NCBI GenBank assembly: GCA_012719075.1
Contig: JAAYBB010000061.1
Span: 1 to 52,967 of the forward strand
DNA length: 52,967 nt
Source of the DNA: Clostridiales bacterium
Lineage (GTDB): Bacteria; Bacillota; Clostridia; Oscillospirales; Feifaniaceae
Reading direction: 5' to 3'
The notes beneath the pieces are model-generated. The model searched no databases and was not told where the DNA came from. It saw only the letters and a list, made by a program, of their open reading frames with translations. Made by a program: the position numbers and the translations under genes. This document shows positions 45,548 to 52,967 of the stretch, piece after piece. Every line of letters begins with the position of its first letter. Position 1 is the first letter of the stretch.

Positions 45548-46150
45548 GTGGCGCAGGACAGGGGACCGGCCGACGACTATTTGGAAGAGCCCGTCGGAGA
45601 GGACGGCTTGAATGCCGGGCAGGGGGAGCGAACCCCCCGCCTGGAGCTGTTCGAGTGGTTTGACAGCGTCGTCTACTCGATTGTCGCCGTGGTGATGCTG
45701 CTGAGCTTTGTCTTTCGCATGATCGGCGTGGACGGCTCCTCGATGGTGCCGACGCTGCAAAACACCGACCGCGTGCTGATGGTCTCGGCCTTCTACGCGC
45801 CAAAGCGGGGCGACATCGTCGTGTTCACCAAGCTGCGCGACCCGCTGGTCAAGCGGGTGATCGCGGTGGGGGGACAGACCGTCGACATCGACTTTGAGAG
45901 CGGGGAGGTCTACGTCGACGGCGTGCTGCAAAATGAGCCCTACATCGCCGAGCCCACGCTGCGCGAGGGCAGCACGACCTTTCCGCTGACCGTGCCGGAG
46001 GGGCACATCTTTGTGATGGGGGACAACCGCAACCACTCCTCCGACAGCCGCGTGCAGGAGGTCGGCTTTGTCGACACGCGGTACGTGATTGGGCGCGTGT
46101 TGTTTCGCGTCTTCCCGCTCCCCAGCTTTGGAAAGATTCCCTATGTGTGA
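45548..46150 (+). CDS. lepB: Signal peptidase I
   Basis: The 200-residue protein has a cytosolic N-terminus of about 38 residues, one membrane helix (about 40-58) and the extracellular catalytic domain. The serine nucleophile S65 lies in GSSMVPTL, the general base K102 in VKRVIAVGG, and the conserved GDNRNHSSDSR box follows. It cleaves signal peptides of secreted proteins such as the giant SLH protein in this window. The start is GTG at 45548, just after GGAGGAG. The N-terminal extension is acidic and longer than in SipS. A terminator-like hairpin lies 18 bases downstream. Confidence 0.95.
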   Translation: MAQDRGPADDYLEEPVGEDGLNAGQGERTPRLELFEWFDSVVYSIVAVVMLLSFVFRMIGVDGSSMVPTLQNTDRVLMVSAFYAPKRGDIVVFTKLRDPLVKRVIAVGGQTVDIDFESGEVYVDGVLQNEPYIAEPTLREGSTTFPLTVPEGHIFVMGDNRNHSSDSRVQEVGFVDTRYVIGRVLFRVFPLPSFGKIPYV

Positions 46151-46167
46151 GCCGCCAAGGAGCAGCA

Positions 46168-46193
46168 CCCCGCCGATCCGCCGGCGGGGTTTT
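46168..46193 (+). terminator. Rho-independent terminator after lepB
   Basis: CCCCGCCG (46168-46175) pairs with CGGCGGGG (46182-46189) around 6 bases and is followed by TTTTC. No separate promoter for rbgA is evident, so read-through is likely. Confidence 0.75.
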
Positions 46194-46241
46194 CATTATC
46201 GGCGGCAGCGCGCACAGACCCCCTGAGAGGAGGAACCCCAA

Positions 46242-47126
46242 TTGGACCGACAGGGGCCGAACATTCAATGGTACCCCGGGCACATGACCAAGACAAGGCG
46301 CATGATCGAAGCCGACCTGCGCCTCGTGGACGCCGTGGTGGAGATCATCGACGCCCGCATTCCCGAGAGCTCGCGCAACCCGATGATCCCCGAGCTTGTG
46401 CGCGGCAAAAAGCGCCTGGTGGTGCTGAACAAATCCGATTTGTCCGACCCCGCCGCCAACCGGCGCTGGATGCGCCACTTTGAAGGGCTGGGCTGCGCCG
46501 CGATCGAGCTCAATGCGCTGACCGGGCAGGGGGTGGGGGCCATCGCGCCGGCGCTGCGCAGGCTGCTGGCCGAAAAAGTGGCGCGGGACCGTGCGCGGGG
46601 CATGAACAAGCCGCTGCGCGCCATGGTGCTGGGCATCCCGAACGTCGGCAAGTCCTCGCTGATCAACCGGCTGGCCAAGGGGGCCAAGGCCCAGGTGGCC
46701 GACCGCCCCGGCGTGACCCGGGGCAAGCAGTGGATCCGCATGGCCGGCAACATCGACCTGCTGGACACGCCCGGCATCCTCTGGCCCAAATTTGAAGACG
46801 AGCAGGTGGCGCTGCACCTGGCCTTTACGGGCGCCATCAAAGATGATATTATGGACCTTGAAGAAGTGGCCTGCAAGCTGCTGGCCTGGCTGGCCCGGCA
46901 GGCGCCGCAGGCGCTGGAGGCCCGCTACGGGGTGCAGGCCGCCCCCCTTGAAGGCGCGCAGGGTGCCCATGACCTGCTGCAGGACATCGGCCGCGCCCGC
47001 AATCTGTTGATGGCGGGCGGCGTGGTGGACAGCGGGCGCGCCGCCGTCGTCTTGCTGGACGAATTCAGGGGTGGAAAGCTCGGACGCTTTACACTTGAGC
47101 TGCCGCCCGCCGGAGGGGCCTCATGA
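46242..47126 (+). CDS. rbgA: Ribosome biogenesis GTPase A (YlqF)
   Basis: The 294-residue protein is a circularly permuted GTPase that promotes late 50S maturation. The G4 motif NKSD precedes G1 GIPNVGKSS, then DRPGVTRGKQW and the G3 DTPG, the order that defines the permuted RbgA/YlqF family. The N-terminal NIQWYPGHMTKTRRMIE is diagnostic. The start is TTG at 46242, after GAGAGGAGG at 46225-46233. Its stop overlaps the rnhB start in ATGA, so the two are translationally coupled, an arrangement also found in B. subtilis, where rbgA precedes rnhB. Confidence 0.96.
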   Translation: MDRQGPNIQWYPGHMTKTRRMIEADLRLVDAVVEIIDARIPESSRNPMIPELVRGKKRLVVLNKSDLSDPAANRRWMRHFEGLGCAAIELNALTGQGVGAIAPALRRLLAEKVARDRARGMNKPLRAMVLGIPNVGKSSLINRLAKGAKAQVADRPGVTRGKQWIRMAGNIDLLDTPGILWPKFEDEQVALHLAFTGAIKDDIMDLEEVACKLLAWLARQAPQALEARYGVQAAPLEGAQGAHDLLQDIGRARNLLMAGGVVDSGRAAVVLLDEFRGGKLGRFTLELPPAGGAS

Positions 47127-48106
47127 CCCTCTGTGCCTATGACGACCTCTACCGGGCCGAGTTCGGGCCGCGGCTCTGCGGCGTCGACGAGGCGGGCAGG
47201 GGCCCGCTGGCCGGCCCGGTCTGCGCGGCGGCCGTGGTGCTGCCGCCCGGCCTCGAGCTCGAGGGGCTGGACGACTCCAAGAAGCTGACCCCGCAGCGCC
47301 GCGAGCAGCTGGAGCCGCTGATCAAGGCCTCGGCCCTCGGCTGGTCGGTGGCCTTTGCCGACAACCGCGAGATCGACCGCCTCAACATCGCGGGCGCCAC
47401 CCACCTGGCCATGCAGCGGGCGGTCGAAGGGCTGTCGATGCCCCTCGACCTGGTGCTGGTCGACGGCAACCGCCTGCCCTATCTGCCGGTCCGCTGCCGC
47501 GCGATCATTCGCGGGGATGTCCTGTCGGCCTCGATTGCGGCGGCCTCTATTTTGGCCAAGGTGGCCAGGGATCGGGAGATGGAACGGCTGGCGGCCCGCT
47601 ACCCCGGCTACGGCTTTGAGCAGCACAAGGGCTACCCCACCCAGCTGCACTACGCGCGCATTGCCGAGCTGGGCATCACGGCCGTCCACCGCCTGACCTT
47701 TTTAAAGAAGCTCAGCGGCATCCTGCCTGAGGAGACGAGGGCGCAGGCCATCGGCCGCATGGGGGAGGCCCAGGCGGCCCGCCACCTCGAGCAGCAGGGC
47801 TTTACCATTGTCGCGCGCAACTACCGCTGCCCCCACGGCGAGCTCGACCTGGTCGCACAGCGGCCGGGATTGCTGCTGTTTGTGGAGGTCAAGACCCGCA
47901 CCGAGGGGGGCCCCCTGCTGGCCCGGCCGGCCGACGCGGTGGACGGCAAAAAGCGGCTTCGGCTGCAGCGGGCCATCGAGCACTACCTGGCACACCACCC
48001 GAGTCAGACGCCCTTCCGCTTCGACGTCGTCGAGGTGCTGGTCAAGCGCCGGCCGCAGGGGGGCGGACTGGAGATCACCTCGGTCAACCAGCTGGTCAAC
48101 GCCTGA
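47123..48106 (+). CDS. rnhB: Ribonuclease HII fused to a YraN (UPF0102) endonuclease-like domain
   Basis: Residues 1-198 are a complete RNase HII: CGVDEAGRGPLAGP holds D22 and E23, VLVDGN and SILAKVARDREM hold the other acidic residues, and YGFEQHKGYPT follows. It removes single ribonucleotides and RNA from RNA/DNA hybrids. Residues about 205-327 are a UPF0102/YraN domain: GEAQAARHLEQQGF, then E240 and D242 in GELDLVA, and E255/K257 in VEVKTR, the core of a Holliday-junction-resolvase-like nuclease fold, all intact. There is no stop, frameshift or start signal between them. In most genomes rnhB and yraN are separate adjacent genes, so this is a true in-frame fusion. Start overlaps the rbgA stop. 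Confidence 0.95.
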   Translation: MTLCAYDDLYRAEFGPRLCGVDEAGRGPLAGPVCAAAVVLPPGLELEGLDDSKKLTPQRREQLEPLIKASALGWSVAFADNREIDRLNIAGATHLAMQRAVEGLSMPLDLVLVDGNRLPYLPVRCRAIIRGDVLSASIAAASILAKVARDREMERLAARYPGYGFEQHKGYPTQLHYARIAELGITAVHRLTFLKKLSGILPEETRAQAIGRMGEAQAARHLEQQGFTIVARNYRCPHGELDLVAQRPGLLLFVEVKTRTEGGPLLARPADAVDGKKRLRLQRAIEHYLAHHPSQTPFRFDVVEVLVKRRPQGGGLEITSVNQLVNA

Positions 48107-48163
48107 GCCCCGGCGAACGGCCGGGGACGGCGCAATCAACATCACGACAAAGGAGTGTACACC

Positions 48164-49117
48164 ATGAAAAAGAGGATCATCGACACCCACTGCGACACGC
48201 TGATGGCGTACTGCCAAGACAATGCGGGCTTCTGCAGCGGGACCTGGGACGTCACCTTTGACAAAATGTCGGCCAACGACACCTACCTCGGCACCTTTGC
48301 CATGTACTTCTCCGCCACCGACACGCCCGAGCAGCGGGCTGAGCAGGCCGTCAAGTATGCCGAGGCCTACGCGCACTTGCTCGAAAACCACGCCGTTTCG
48401 CCCATTCGCTCGGCGGCCGAGCTGGAGCAGTTCGCACAGCAGGGCGGCAACGGCATCCTGCTCTCGATCGAGAACGCCTGCTTTTTCGAGGACGACGTCA
48501 ATGACCTCAAGAAGTACTGGGACATGGGCGTGCGCATGATCTCCTTCACCCACTTTAAGGACAGCCAGTACGGCTGCGGCAACGCGGTCAACGACACGCC
48601 CGAGCAGGACACCGGCCTGACTGAGCGGGGCCGGCGGATGGTGGGGCTGGTCGAGGAGACCGGCATGATCATCGACGTCTCCCACCTCTCCTTCAAGAGC
48701 TTTTGGGATGTCTGCGAAGAGGCCAAGCGGCCCTTCATCGCCTCCCACTCCAACGCCCACGCCGTCTGCGGCCACGGCCGGAACGTCAAGGACGACATGT
48801 TCGCGGAGATCATGCGGCGCGGCGGGCTGATCGGCATGTGCTTCTGCCCGCCCTTTGTGGCCGGCGAGGAGCCCATCACGGTGGAGCAGATGGCCGACCA
48901 TGTGGACCACCTCTGCGGCCTTGGCGGACAGGACAACATCTGCATCGGCGGCGACCTCGACGGCATCGGCGACATGAAGGTGGCCGGGCTCGAGGACTGC
49001 GCCAACACCTGGAACCTCGCAGAGGCGCTGCTGCGCCGCAACTACAGCGAGGAGCTCGTGGACAAGATCATGTTCGGCAACGCCTACGCCTTTTTGAAGA
49101 AGTGGCTTCCGGTATGA
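48164..49117 (+). CDS. M19 renal-dipeptidase-family membrane dipeptidase
   Basis: The 317-residue cytoplasmic enzyme is a zinc-dependent TIM-barrel dipeptidase. DTHCDTL near the start provides the HxD metal ligands, LLSIENACFFEDD the bridging glutamate, IIDVSHLSFKSFWD and ASHSNAHAVCGHGRN the later histidines, and IGGDLDGIGD the final aspartate. The family acts on dipeptides, often with a D-residue, and has roles in cell-wall peptide recycling. AAAGGAG at 48149-48155 precedes the ATG at 48164. It stands alone, 57 bases after the rnhB fusion gene, without a clear promoter of its own. Confidence 0.94.
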   Translation: MKKRIIDTHCDTLMAYCQDNAGFCSGTWDVTFDKMSANDTYLGTFAMYFSATDTPEQRAEQAVKYAEAYAHLLENHAVSPIRSAAELEQFAQQGGNGILLSIENACFFEDDVNDLKKYWDMGVRMISFTHFKDSQYGCGNAVNDTPEQDTGLTERGRRMVGLVEETGMIIDVSHLSFKSFWDVCEEAKRPFIASHSNAHAVCGHGRNVKDDMFAEIMRRGGLIGMCFCPPFVAGEEPITVEQMADHVDHLCGLGGQDNICIGGDLDGIGDMKVAGLEDCANTWNLAEALLRRNYSEELVDKIMFGNAYAFLKKWLPV

Positions 49118-49275
49118 GCCCATCCGCGCCGCCTGCAGGGGGGTCTTGCCCCTCCCGGAGCGGGCGCTCGAATCGATAGGGGAGCCGCCCGGACGCGTTT
49201 TGGCGCCTGTCAGCTCCGCACCGGGCTGCCCGACCCTGCGGAGGGCGGGCCAGTCTCAGAGAGAGGTGAATTCGG
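49118..49275 (+). other. Structured leader region before thrC
   Basis: The 158-base gap carries a nested hairpin: CTCCGCA (49214-49220) with TGCGGAG (49237-49243), enclosing CGGG and CCCG. No T-box core, leader peptide or consensus promoter is recognised. Confidence 0.4.
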
Positions 49276-50766
49276 TTGCGCTACTGCAGCACAAGGGACA
49301 GAGGACAGACCGTAAACGGCTGCCAGGCCATCATCCGGGGGGTCTCGGCGGAGGGCGGGCTGTTTGTGCCCACCGCCTTTCCAAGGCTTGACCGCGCGGA
49401 CTTCCGCCGCCTGGCCGAGCTCTCCTATGTCGAGCTGGCGGCCGAGATCCTGTCGCTCTACCTTCCGGAGCTCAGCGAGGTGCTGCCGTCGGCCTGCGCG
49501 CAGGCCTACGCGCCCGAAAAGTTCGGCGCTGTGCAGCCGGTCCGGCTGCGCAACCTCGGCGGCCGCCGCACGGTGCTCGAGCTCTGGCACGGGCCGACCC
49601 TCGCCTTCAAGGACATGGCGCTGCAGCTGATGCCCCACCTGCTGACGCGCTCGCTCGAGGCCGAGCGGGACGGACGCGATGCGCTGATTTTGACCGCCAC
49701 CTCGGGGGACACCGGAAAGGCCGCGCTCGAGGGCTTTTCCGACGTCCCCGGCGTGGAGGTGGCGGTCTTTTACCCCGCGCGGGGCGTGGGCGAGGTGCCC
49801 CGCCTGCAAATGGCCACCCACCCGGCCCGCAACACCCACGTCTTTGCCGTCGACGGCAACTTTGACGACACCCAGACCGGCGTCAAGCGGATTTTTGCCG
49901 ATCCCGAGCTCGCTGCCCTCGCCGCCGGGCGGGGCGCCTTCCTCTCGTCGGCCAACTCCATCAACATCGGGCGCCTGCTGCCGCAGGTGGTCTACTACCT
50001 CTACGCCTACCTGGAGCTGCTGCGGACCGGCGCGCTGACGGAGGAGGAGGCCTTCCGCATCGCCGTGCCGACCGGCAACTTCGGCAACATCCTCGCGGCC
50101 TGGTATGCCGCCCGCATGGGGGTTCCGGTCTGCCGGCTGCTCTGCGCCTCCAACCAAAACCACATTTTGACCGACTTTTTTGCGACCGGACGCTACGACC
50201 TCCACCGGGACTTCCACAAGACCCTCTCGCCGTCGATGGACATTTTGATCTCCAGCAACCTCGAGCGGCTGCTGTTTGAGCTGCTCGACCGTGACGATGC
50301 GACCTGCGCGGACCTGATGGCGCAGCTGGCGGACGGGCGGCAGTACAGCTTGCCGGAGCGGGCCCTGTCAGTGGCCGGGCGGTTCAGCGGGCACTGGGCG
50401 GGGGACGCCGAGACCACGGCCACCATCGGGCGGGTCTTCGCGCAGGAGGGCTACTGCATCGACCCACACACGGCCGTGGCCTTTTCGGCGGCCGACGCGC
50501 TGCCGGAGCAGGGGGTGGCGACACTGATCGTCTCCACGGCCTCGCCCTTCAAGTTTCCGGCCGCCGTGCTCGGCGGGCTCGGCCTGCCCGCCTCGGCCGA
50601 CGAGTTTGACAACATCGACCGGCTCTCGCGCAAAATTGGAGCGCCGGTGCCGCAGAGCCTGGCGGCCCTGCGGCACGCCGTCATTCGCTTCGACCAGGTG
50701 TACACCCAGGGGCAGATGCGCTCTGCCGTCGCAGATCTGCTGTCGCACAGAACGGGCAGGTCATAG
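49276..50766 (+). CDS. thrC: Threonine synthase
   Basis: The 496-residue PLP enzyme converts O-phosphohomoserine to threonine. The N-terminal MRYCSTRDRGQTVNGCQAI, the PLP-lysine segment GPTLAFKDMALQ with K112, LTATSGDTGKAALEGF, and SANSINIGRLLPQVVYY are characteristic of the longer class of threonine synthases (as in E. coli ThrC and yeast), about 450-500 residues. The late VPTGNFGNILAAWYA binds the cofactor phosphate. The start is TTG at 49276, supported by GAGAGGTG at 49261-49268. No hom or thrB gene accompanies it in the window. Confidence 0.96.
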   Translation: MRYCSTRDRGQTVNGCQAIIRGVSAEGGLFVPTAFPRLDRADFRRLAELSYVELAAEILSLYLPELSEVLPSACAQAYAPEKFGAVQPVRLRNLGGRRTVLELWHGPTLAFKDMALQLMPHLLTRSLEAERDGRDALILTATSGDTGKAALEGFSDVPGVEVAVFYPARGVGEVPRLQMATHPARNTHVFAVDGNFDDTQTGVKRIFADPELAALAAGRGAFLSSANSINIGRLLPQVVYYLYAYLELLRTGALTEEEAFRIAVPTGNFGNILAAWYAARMGVPVCRLLCASNQNHILTDFFATGRYDLHRDFHKTLSPSMDILISSNLERLLFELLDRDDATCADLMAQLADGRQYSLPERALSVAGRFSGHWAGDAETTATIGRVFAQEGYCIDPHTAVAFSAADALPEQGVATLIVSTASPFKFPAAVLGGLGLPASADEFDNIDRLSRKIGAPVPQSLAALRHAVIRFDQVYTQGQMRSAVADLLSHRTGRS

Positions 50767-50782
50767 CCCAGGAGGTCCTCTT

Positions 50783-51553
50783 ATGAGCAAGAAACGGCCC
50801 AACATGCCGCCGACCGCCACCGCACTGCTGGCGGCCGGACTGCTGCTGTTCTGCGGTGGGTTTGCGACCGCCGCGCTGCTGCTGCCCTCAACGGCAAAGG
50901 TGCAGGTCGACGGCCGCGACATCCCCATGGAGGCCTACAACATCGACGGCTGCAACTACTACAAGCTGCGGGACATCGCCGCCGCCGTCGACTTTGGCCT
51001 CTGGTTTGACGAGCGGGAGAACACCGTCCACATCGAGCGGGACAAGCGCTACGATGCGAGCTACAGCGGCCCCGACAGCGGGCAGCCCCTCTACGGCCGC
51101 ACCCATCCGGCCCCGGTGGGGGTGGAGCAGTTTGTGCGCGTGGAGAACACGCTGGAGCACTACACCGCGCTGATCCGGCTGGACGAGGTGCTGCGCGGGG
51201 AGCGGGCGCTCCAACTGCTCTCGGAGGCCAACAGCTACAACGGAGCGCCCCCCGAAGGCAAGGAGTATGTACTGGCCAAATTCACGGCCTCGGTCGAGAG
51301 CTCGGAGGGGGACCGCGCGGTCAGCTTCCGCCATGACAAGTTTGTGCTCTTCTCGGAGGGCGGCGTGGAGTACAAGCTGGACTCCATCCTTGCACCCGAT
51401 CCAAAGTTCAGGGGAGACGTCTATGCCGGCAGCGGCGCGCTGACCGGCTACGCGGCCTTCTTGGTCGACTGCAGCGACCCCGCGCCCCGCGCCGCCTTTG
51501 GGCGCAGCTACGACGGCACCGGCGGCATCTGGTTTGACCTGAGCGGCAGCTGA
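50783..51553 (+). CDS. Membrane-anchored protein with copper-amine-oxidase-like stalk and DUF4352-like domain
   Basis: The 256-residue product has one N-terminal hydrophobic segment (about 12-34). It is followed by VQVDGRDIPMEAYNIDGCNYYKLRDIAAAVDF and DERENTVHIERDKRY, which match the N-terminal stalk fold common in Clostridia surface and wall-binding proteins. The remainder, VENTLEHYTALIRLDEVLRGERALQLL through YVLAKFTASV and a final AFLVDCSDP, resembles the Ig-like DUF4352/telokin fold. Acting outside the cell is likely; no enzyme motif is visible. AGGAGG at 50770-50775 precedes the ATG at 50783. It lies 16 bases after thrC and so is probably co-transcribed, though unrelated in function. Confidence 0.7.
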   Translation: MSKKRPNMPPTATALLAAGLLLFCGGFATAALLLPSTAKVQVDGRDIPMEAYNIDGCNYYKLRDIAAAVDFGLWFDERENTVHIERDKRYDASYSGPDSGQPLYGRTHPAPVGVEQFVRVENTLEHYTALIRLDEVLRGERALQLLSEANSYNGAPPEGKEYVLAKFTASVESSEGDRAVSFRHDKFVLFSEGGVEYKLDSILAPDPKFRGDVYAGSGALTGYAAFLVDCSDPAPRAAFGRSYDGTGGIWFDLSGS

Positions 51554-51730
51554 CCCGCCCTGAACGCAGACAGGATGGAGGATACGCAAAGGGCGGGGGA
51601 CAGCGCGCCCCTGCTTGCCCATGCCGCCCTGCGGGGCCCAAAACCCGCCGGCCGGCCCCGGGTGCGGCGGCACATGTCCGCCCGCCCGATAGAGTTCGAT
51701 TTGGGACAACACGCTGTTTCATCAGGCCGG

Positions 51731-51756
51731 GACGGGGGACAACCCCGTCTTTTTTT
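51731..51756 (+). terminator. Rho-independent terminator before sdpR
   Basis: GACGGGG (51731-51737) pairs with CCCCGTC (51743-51749) around 5 bases, followed by seven T. It ends the thrC transcript region and isolates the sdpRI promoter. The 177 bases between the stalk-protein stop and this hairpin contain a 70-codon frame without support. Confidence 0.9.
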
Positions 51757-51770
51757 GCCAGAAACAGCGG

Positions 51771-51799
51771 TTGACAGCGAATTATAAATGCCGTATAAT
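51771..51799 (+). promoter_or_regulatory. Consensus sigma-A promoter of sdpRI
   Basis: TTGACA (51771-51776) and TATAAT (51794-51799), both perfect, are exactly 17 bases apart. Such a strong promoter with an overlapping operator points to tight repression. Confidence 0.95.
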
Positions 51800-51825
51800 A
51801 CAATTAGACAACAGTCTAATTGTAT
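51798..51825 (+). promoter_or_regulatory. Perfect 12-bp inverted-repeat operator of the sdpR autorepressor
   Basis: ATACAATTAGAC (51798-51809) and GTCTAATTGTAT (51814-51825) are perfect inverted copies separated by AACA. The repeat overlaps the end of the -10 box and the transcription start, the usual position of ArsR-family operators. It ends just before the ribosome-binding site GGGAGGG. Confidence 0.9.
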
Positions 51826-51842
51826 TGCAGGGAGGGCCACGC

Positions 51843-52115
51843 ATGTCGCTCAAAAAGACCTTTCAGGCGCTCTCCGATCCCACCCGCCGCGAGATCCTCT
51901 CGCTGCTGCGGGAGAGGCCGCTGGCGGCCGGTGACATTGCGGCGCGCTTTGACCTCAAGGCCGCCACCATCTCGCACCACCTCGGCATCCTGCGCAGTGC
52001 CGGCCTCGTCTCCGACGAAAGGTCGGGGAAGAATGTGATCTACGAACTCAACCTTTCGGTGATGGAGGAGATCATCAATTGGATCAAGACCTTGTCTGGA
52101 GGGATCGACACATGA
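51843..52115 (+). CDS. ArsR-family autorepressor, SdpR-like
   Basis: The 90-residue protein is a minimal winged-helix ArsR-type repressor: LSDPTRREILSLL, the recognition region ATISHHLGILRSAGLVSDER, and VIYELNLSVMEEIINWI. There are no metal-sensing cysteines (no CVC motif), which with the adjacent sdpI-type gene points to the SdpR subgroup. In B. subtilis SdpR represses its own operon and is captured by SdpI at the membrane when the toxin SdpC is present. The ATG at 51843 follows GGGAGGG. Its stop overlaps the SdpI start in ATGA. Confidence 0.9.
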   Translation: MSLKKTFQALSDPTRREILSLLRERPLAAGDIAARFDLKAATISHHLGILRSAGLVSDERSGKNVIYELNLSVMEEIINWIKTLSGGIDT

Positions 52116-52798
52116 AGCACAGCCGTTTTTATCACGGAGCCCTTTTGCTTTTGTCGGTGCTGCCGCTGCTCATGCTGCTGTTTTTCTGGCGCAGGCTGCC
52201 GGCGCAGGTCCCGATGCACTGGGACCTCGGCGGCCATGTGACCTACGGTGGCAAGGGCGGGCTGATTGGCCTTGCCGCGCTCAACCCCATCCTGGCCGTG
52301 CTGTTTTACCTGCTGCCGAAAATTGACCCCCGCCGCGAGAACTACCGGCGCTTTCGCCGGCAGTACGAAGGCGTCATTTTGGCCATTTTGCTCTTCATGG
52401 TGGGCATGGTCGCGATCGTGATCTCGGAGGCCCTGCGGCCGGGGCGCCTCTCGGTCTCGCTCATGGTCATCCTGTTGATCGGACTGCTCTTCATGCTGCT
52501 GGGCAATTCCCTGCCAAAGGTGAAGAACAACTTCTTTATGGGGTTCCGAACGCCCTGGACCCTCTCGAGCCCCGAAATCTGGTACAAGACGCACCGCCTG
52601 GCCGGCTGGATGATGGTTGGTTCCGGCGCGCTGATGCTGTGCACCCTCCCGCTGAAAAGCGAATACGTCCAGTTTGCCGTCGTCCTGGTGGTCACGGTTT
52701 TAATGGTTGCCATTCCGTTCCTGATGTCGTATTATTGGTTTAGGAAAGCGTCGGCAACCGGCGAATCAGACAAAGAGGAGGACGGAACATGTTCGTAA
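52112..52798 (+). CDS. SdpI/YhfL-like immunity and signal-transducing membrane protein
   Basis: The 228-residue protein has an N-terminal DUF1648 segment (LPAQVPMHWDLGGHVTYGGKG) and the SdpI domain with GNSLPKVKNNFFMGFRTPWTL and WYKTHRLAG. Six or seven membrane helices are predicted, ending in an acidic cytosolic tail. SdpI proteins protect against the SDP toxin and may sequester SdpR. No sdpABC toxin genes are in the window, so it could serve immunity to a neighbour's toxin or another signal. Translation is coupled to the regulator (ATGA), and its last 10 bases overlap the next gene. Confidence 0.92.
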   Translation: MKHSRFYHGALLLLSVLPLLMLLFFWRRLPAQVPMHWDLGGHVTYGGKGGLIGLAALNPILAVLFYLLPKIDPRRENYRRFRRQYEGVILAILLFMVGMVAIVISEALRPGRLSVSLMVILLIGLLFMLLGNSLPKVKNNFFMGFRTPWTLSSPEIWYKTHRLAGWMMVGSGALMLCTLPLKSEYVQFAVVLVVTVLMVAIPFLMSYYWFRKASATGESDKEEDGTCS

Positions 52799-52967
52799 AG
52801 GACGGCATTTACAAGCTCGAGTGCACGAAGGGCGCCTATGCCTACGCGGTCAAGAATGCGGATGGGATCACGCTGATCGACACCCATTACCCCGGCCACG
52901 GCGAGGAGATCCTGGCCGAGCTGGCATCGGTCGGGCTCGACCAAATTGACCGCATCCTGTTGACCCA
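52789..52967 (+). CDS. Metallo-beta-lactamase-fold hydrolase (3' end outside window)
   Basis: About 59 residues are visible: MFVKDGIYKLECTKGAYAYA, then GITLIDTHYPGHGEEILAEL and a final DRILLT, which is the N-terminal strand pattern of the lactamase_B fold leading up to the HxHxDH motif just beyond the window end. The ATG at 52789 follows GAGGAGG and overlaps the SdpI stop, so the gene is the third member of the sdpRI operon. Its substrate cannot be judged from this part. Confidence 0.8.
   Translation, partial: MFVKDGIYKLECTKGAYAYAVKNADGITLIDTHYPGHGEEILAELASVGLDQIDRILLT

Noticed and set aside
51575-51787. A 70-codon open frame between the stalk protein and sdpR.
   Set aside because: It runs through a terminator and into the sdpRI promoter, has no clear ribosome-binding site, and its translation is proline- and arginine-rich with no domain.

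Overview
The window is a GC-rich stretch of a spore-forming, Gram-positive-type bacterium, most likely a member of the Clostridia (an Oscillospirales-like lineage is my guess, from gene content and codon use only). The evidence is direct: a GerAB-type germinant permease fragment, spoIVA, an M23/site-2-protease pair that looks like SpoIVFA/SpoIVFB, AddAB rather than RecBCD, an S-layer-homology (SLH) anchored giant surface protein, and many strong Shine-Dalgarno sites, including some before TTG and GTG starts. No rRNA, tRNA, CRISPR array, intact insertion sequence or prophage was seen.

Layout. 1-846: end of a germination permease gene. 847-1272: AT-rich leader with a promoter and a possible attenuator. 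1273-13506: one gene for a 4077-residue secreted protein ending in three SLH repeats. 13811-16307: degV and guaB on the minus strand with a clear guaB promoter. 16504-20138: YhhN-like membrane protein, nitroreductase, NodB-type deacetylase (a 14-bp palindrome sits inside its promoter) and rarA. 20139-20683: long perfect hairpins and the remnant of an MFS transporter. 20684-27665: addB-addA on the minus strand. 27929-29920: MFS transporter and UlaG-like metallo-hydrolase. 29999-31135: rodA on the minus strand.

31445-35400 is a compact plus-strand cluster, fhs-tsaE-tsaB-rpiB-upp, joining one-carbon, tRNA t6A, pentose and pyrimidine-salvage functions. tmcAL faces it. Then come ackA, a lipoprotein resembling the transcobalamin/intrinsic-factor layout, and an M20 amidohydrolase closed by a perfect palindromic terminator.

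40591-44978 is a sporulation block on the minus strand: DUF421 and DUF4363 genes behind a sigma-G-like promoter, then spoIVA behind a sigma-E-like promoter, followed 12 bp later by the SpoIVFA-like and SpoIVFB-like genes. The same intergenic region drives rplS in the other direction, followed by lepB, rbgA and an rnhB gene fused to a YraN endonuclease-like domain. The right end has an M19 dipeptidase, thrC, a membrane-anchored copper-amine-oxidase-like/DUF4352-like protein, and an orphan sdpR-sdpI pair whose perfect operator overlaps its own consensus promoter. It runs straight into a metallo-beta-lactamase-fold gene cut by the window end.

The most interesting items are the giant SLH protein and its leader, the sporulation block with compartment-specific promoters, the RNase HII-YraN fusion, and the orphan SdpRI operon coupled to a metallo-hydrolase.
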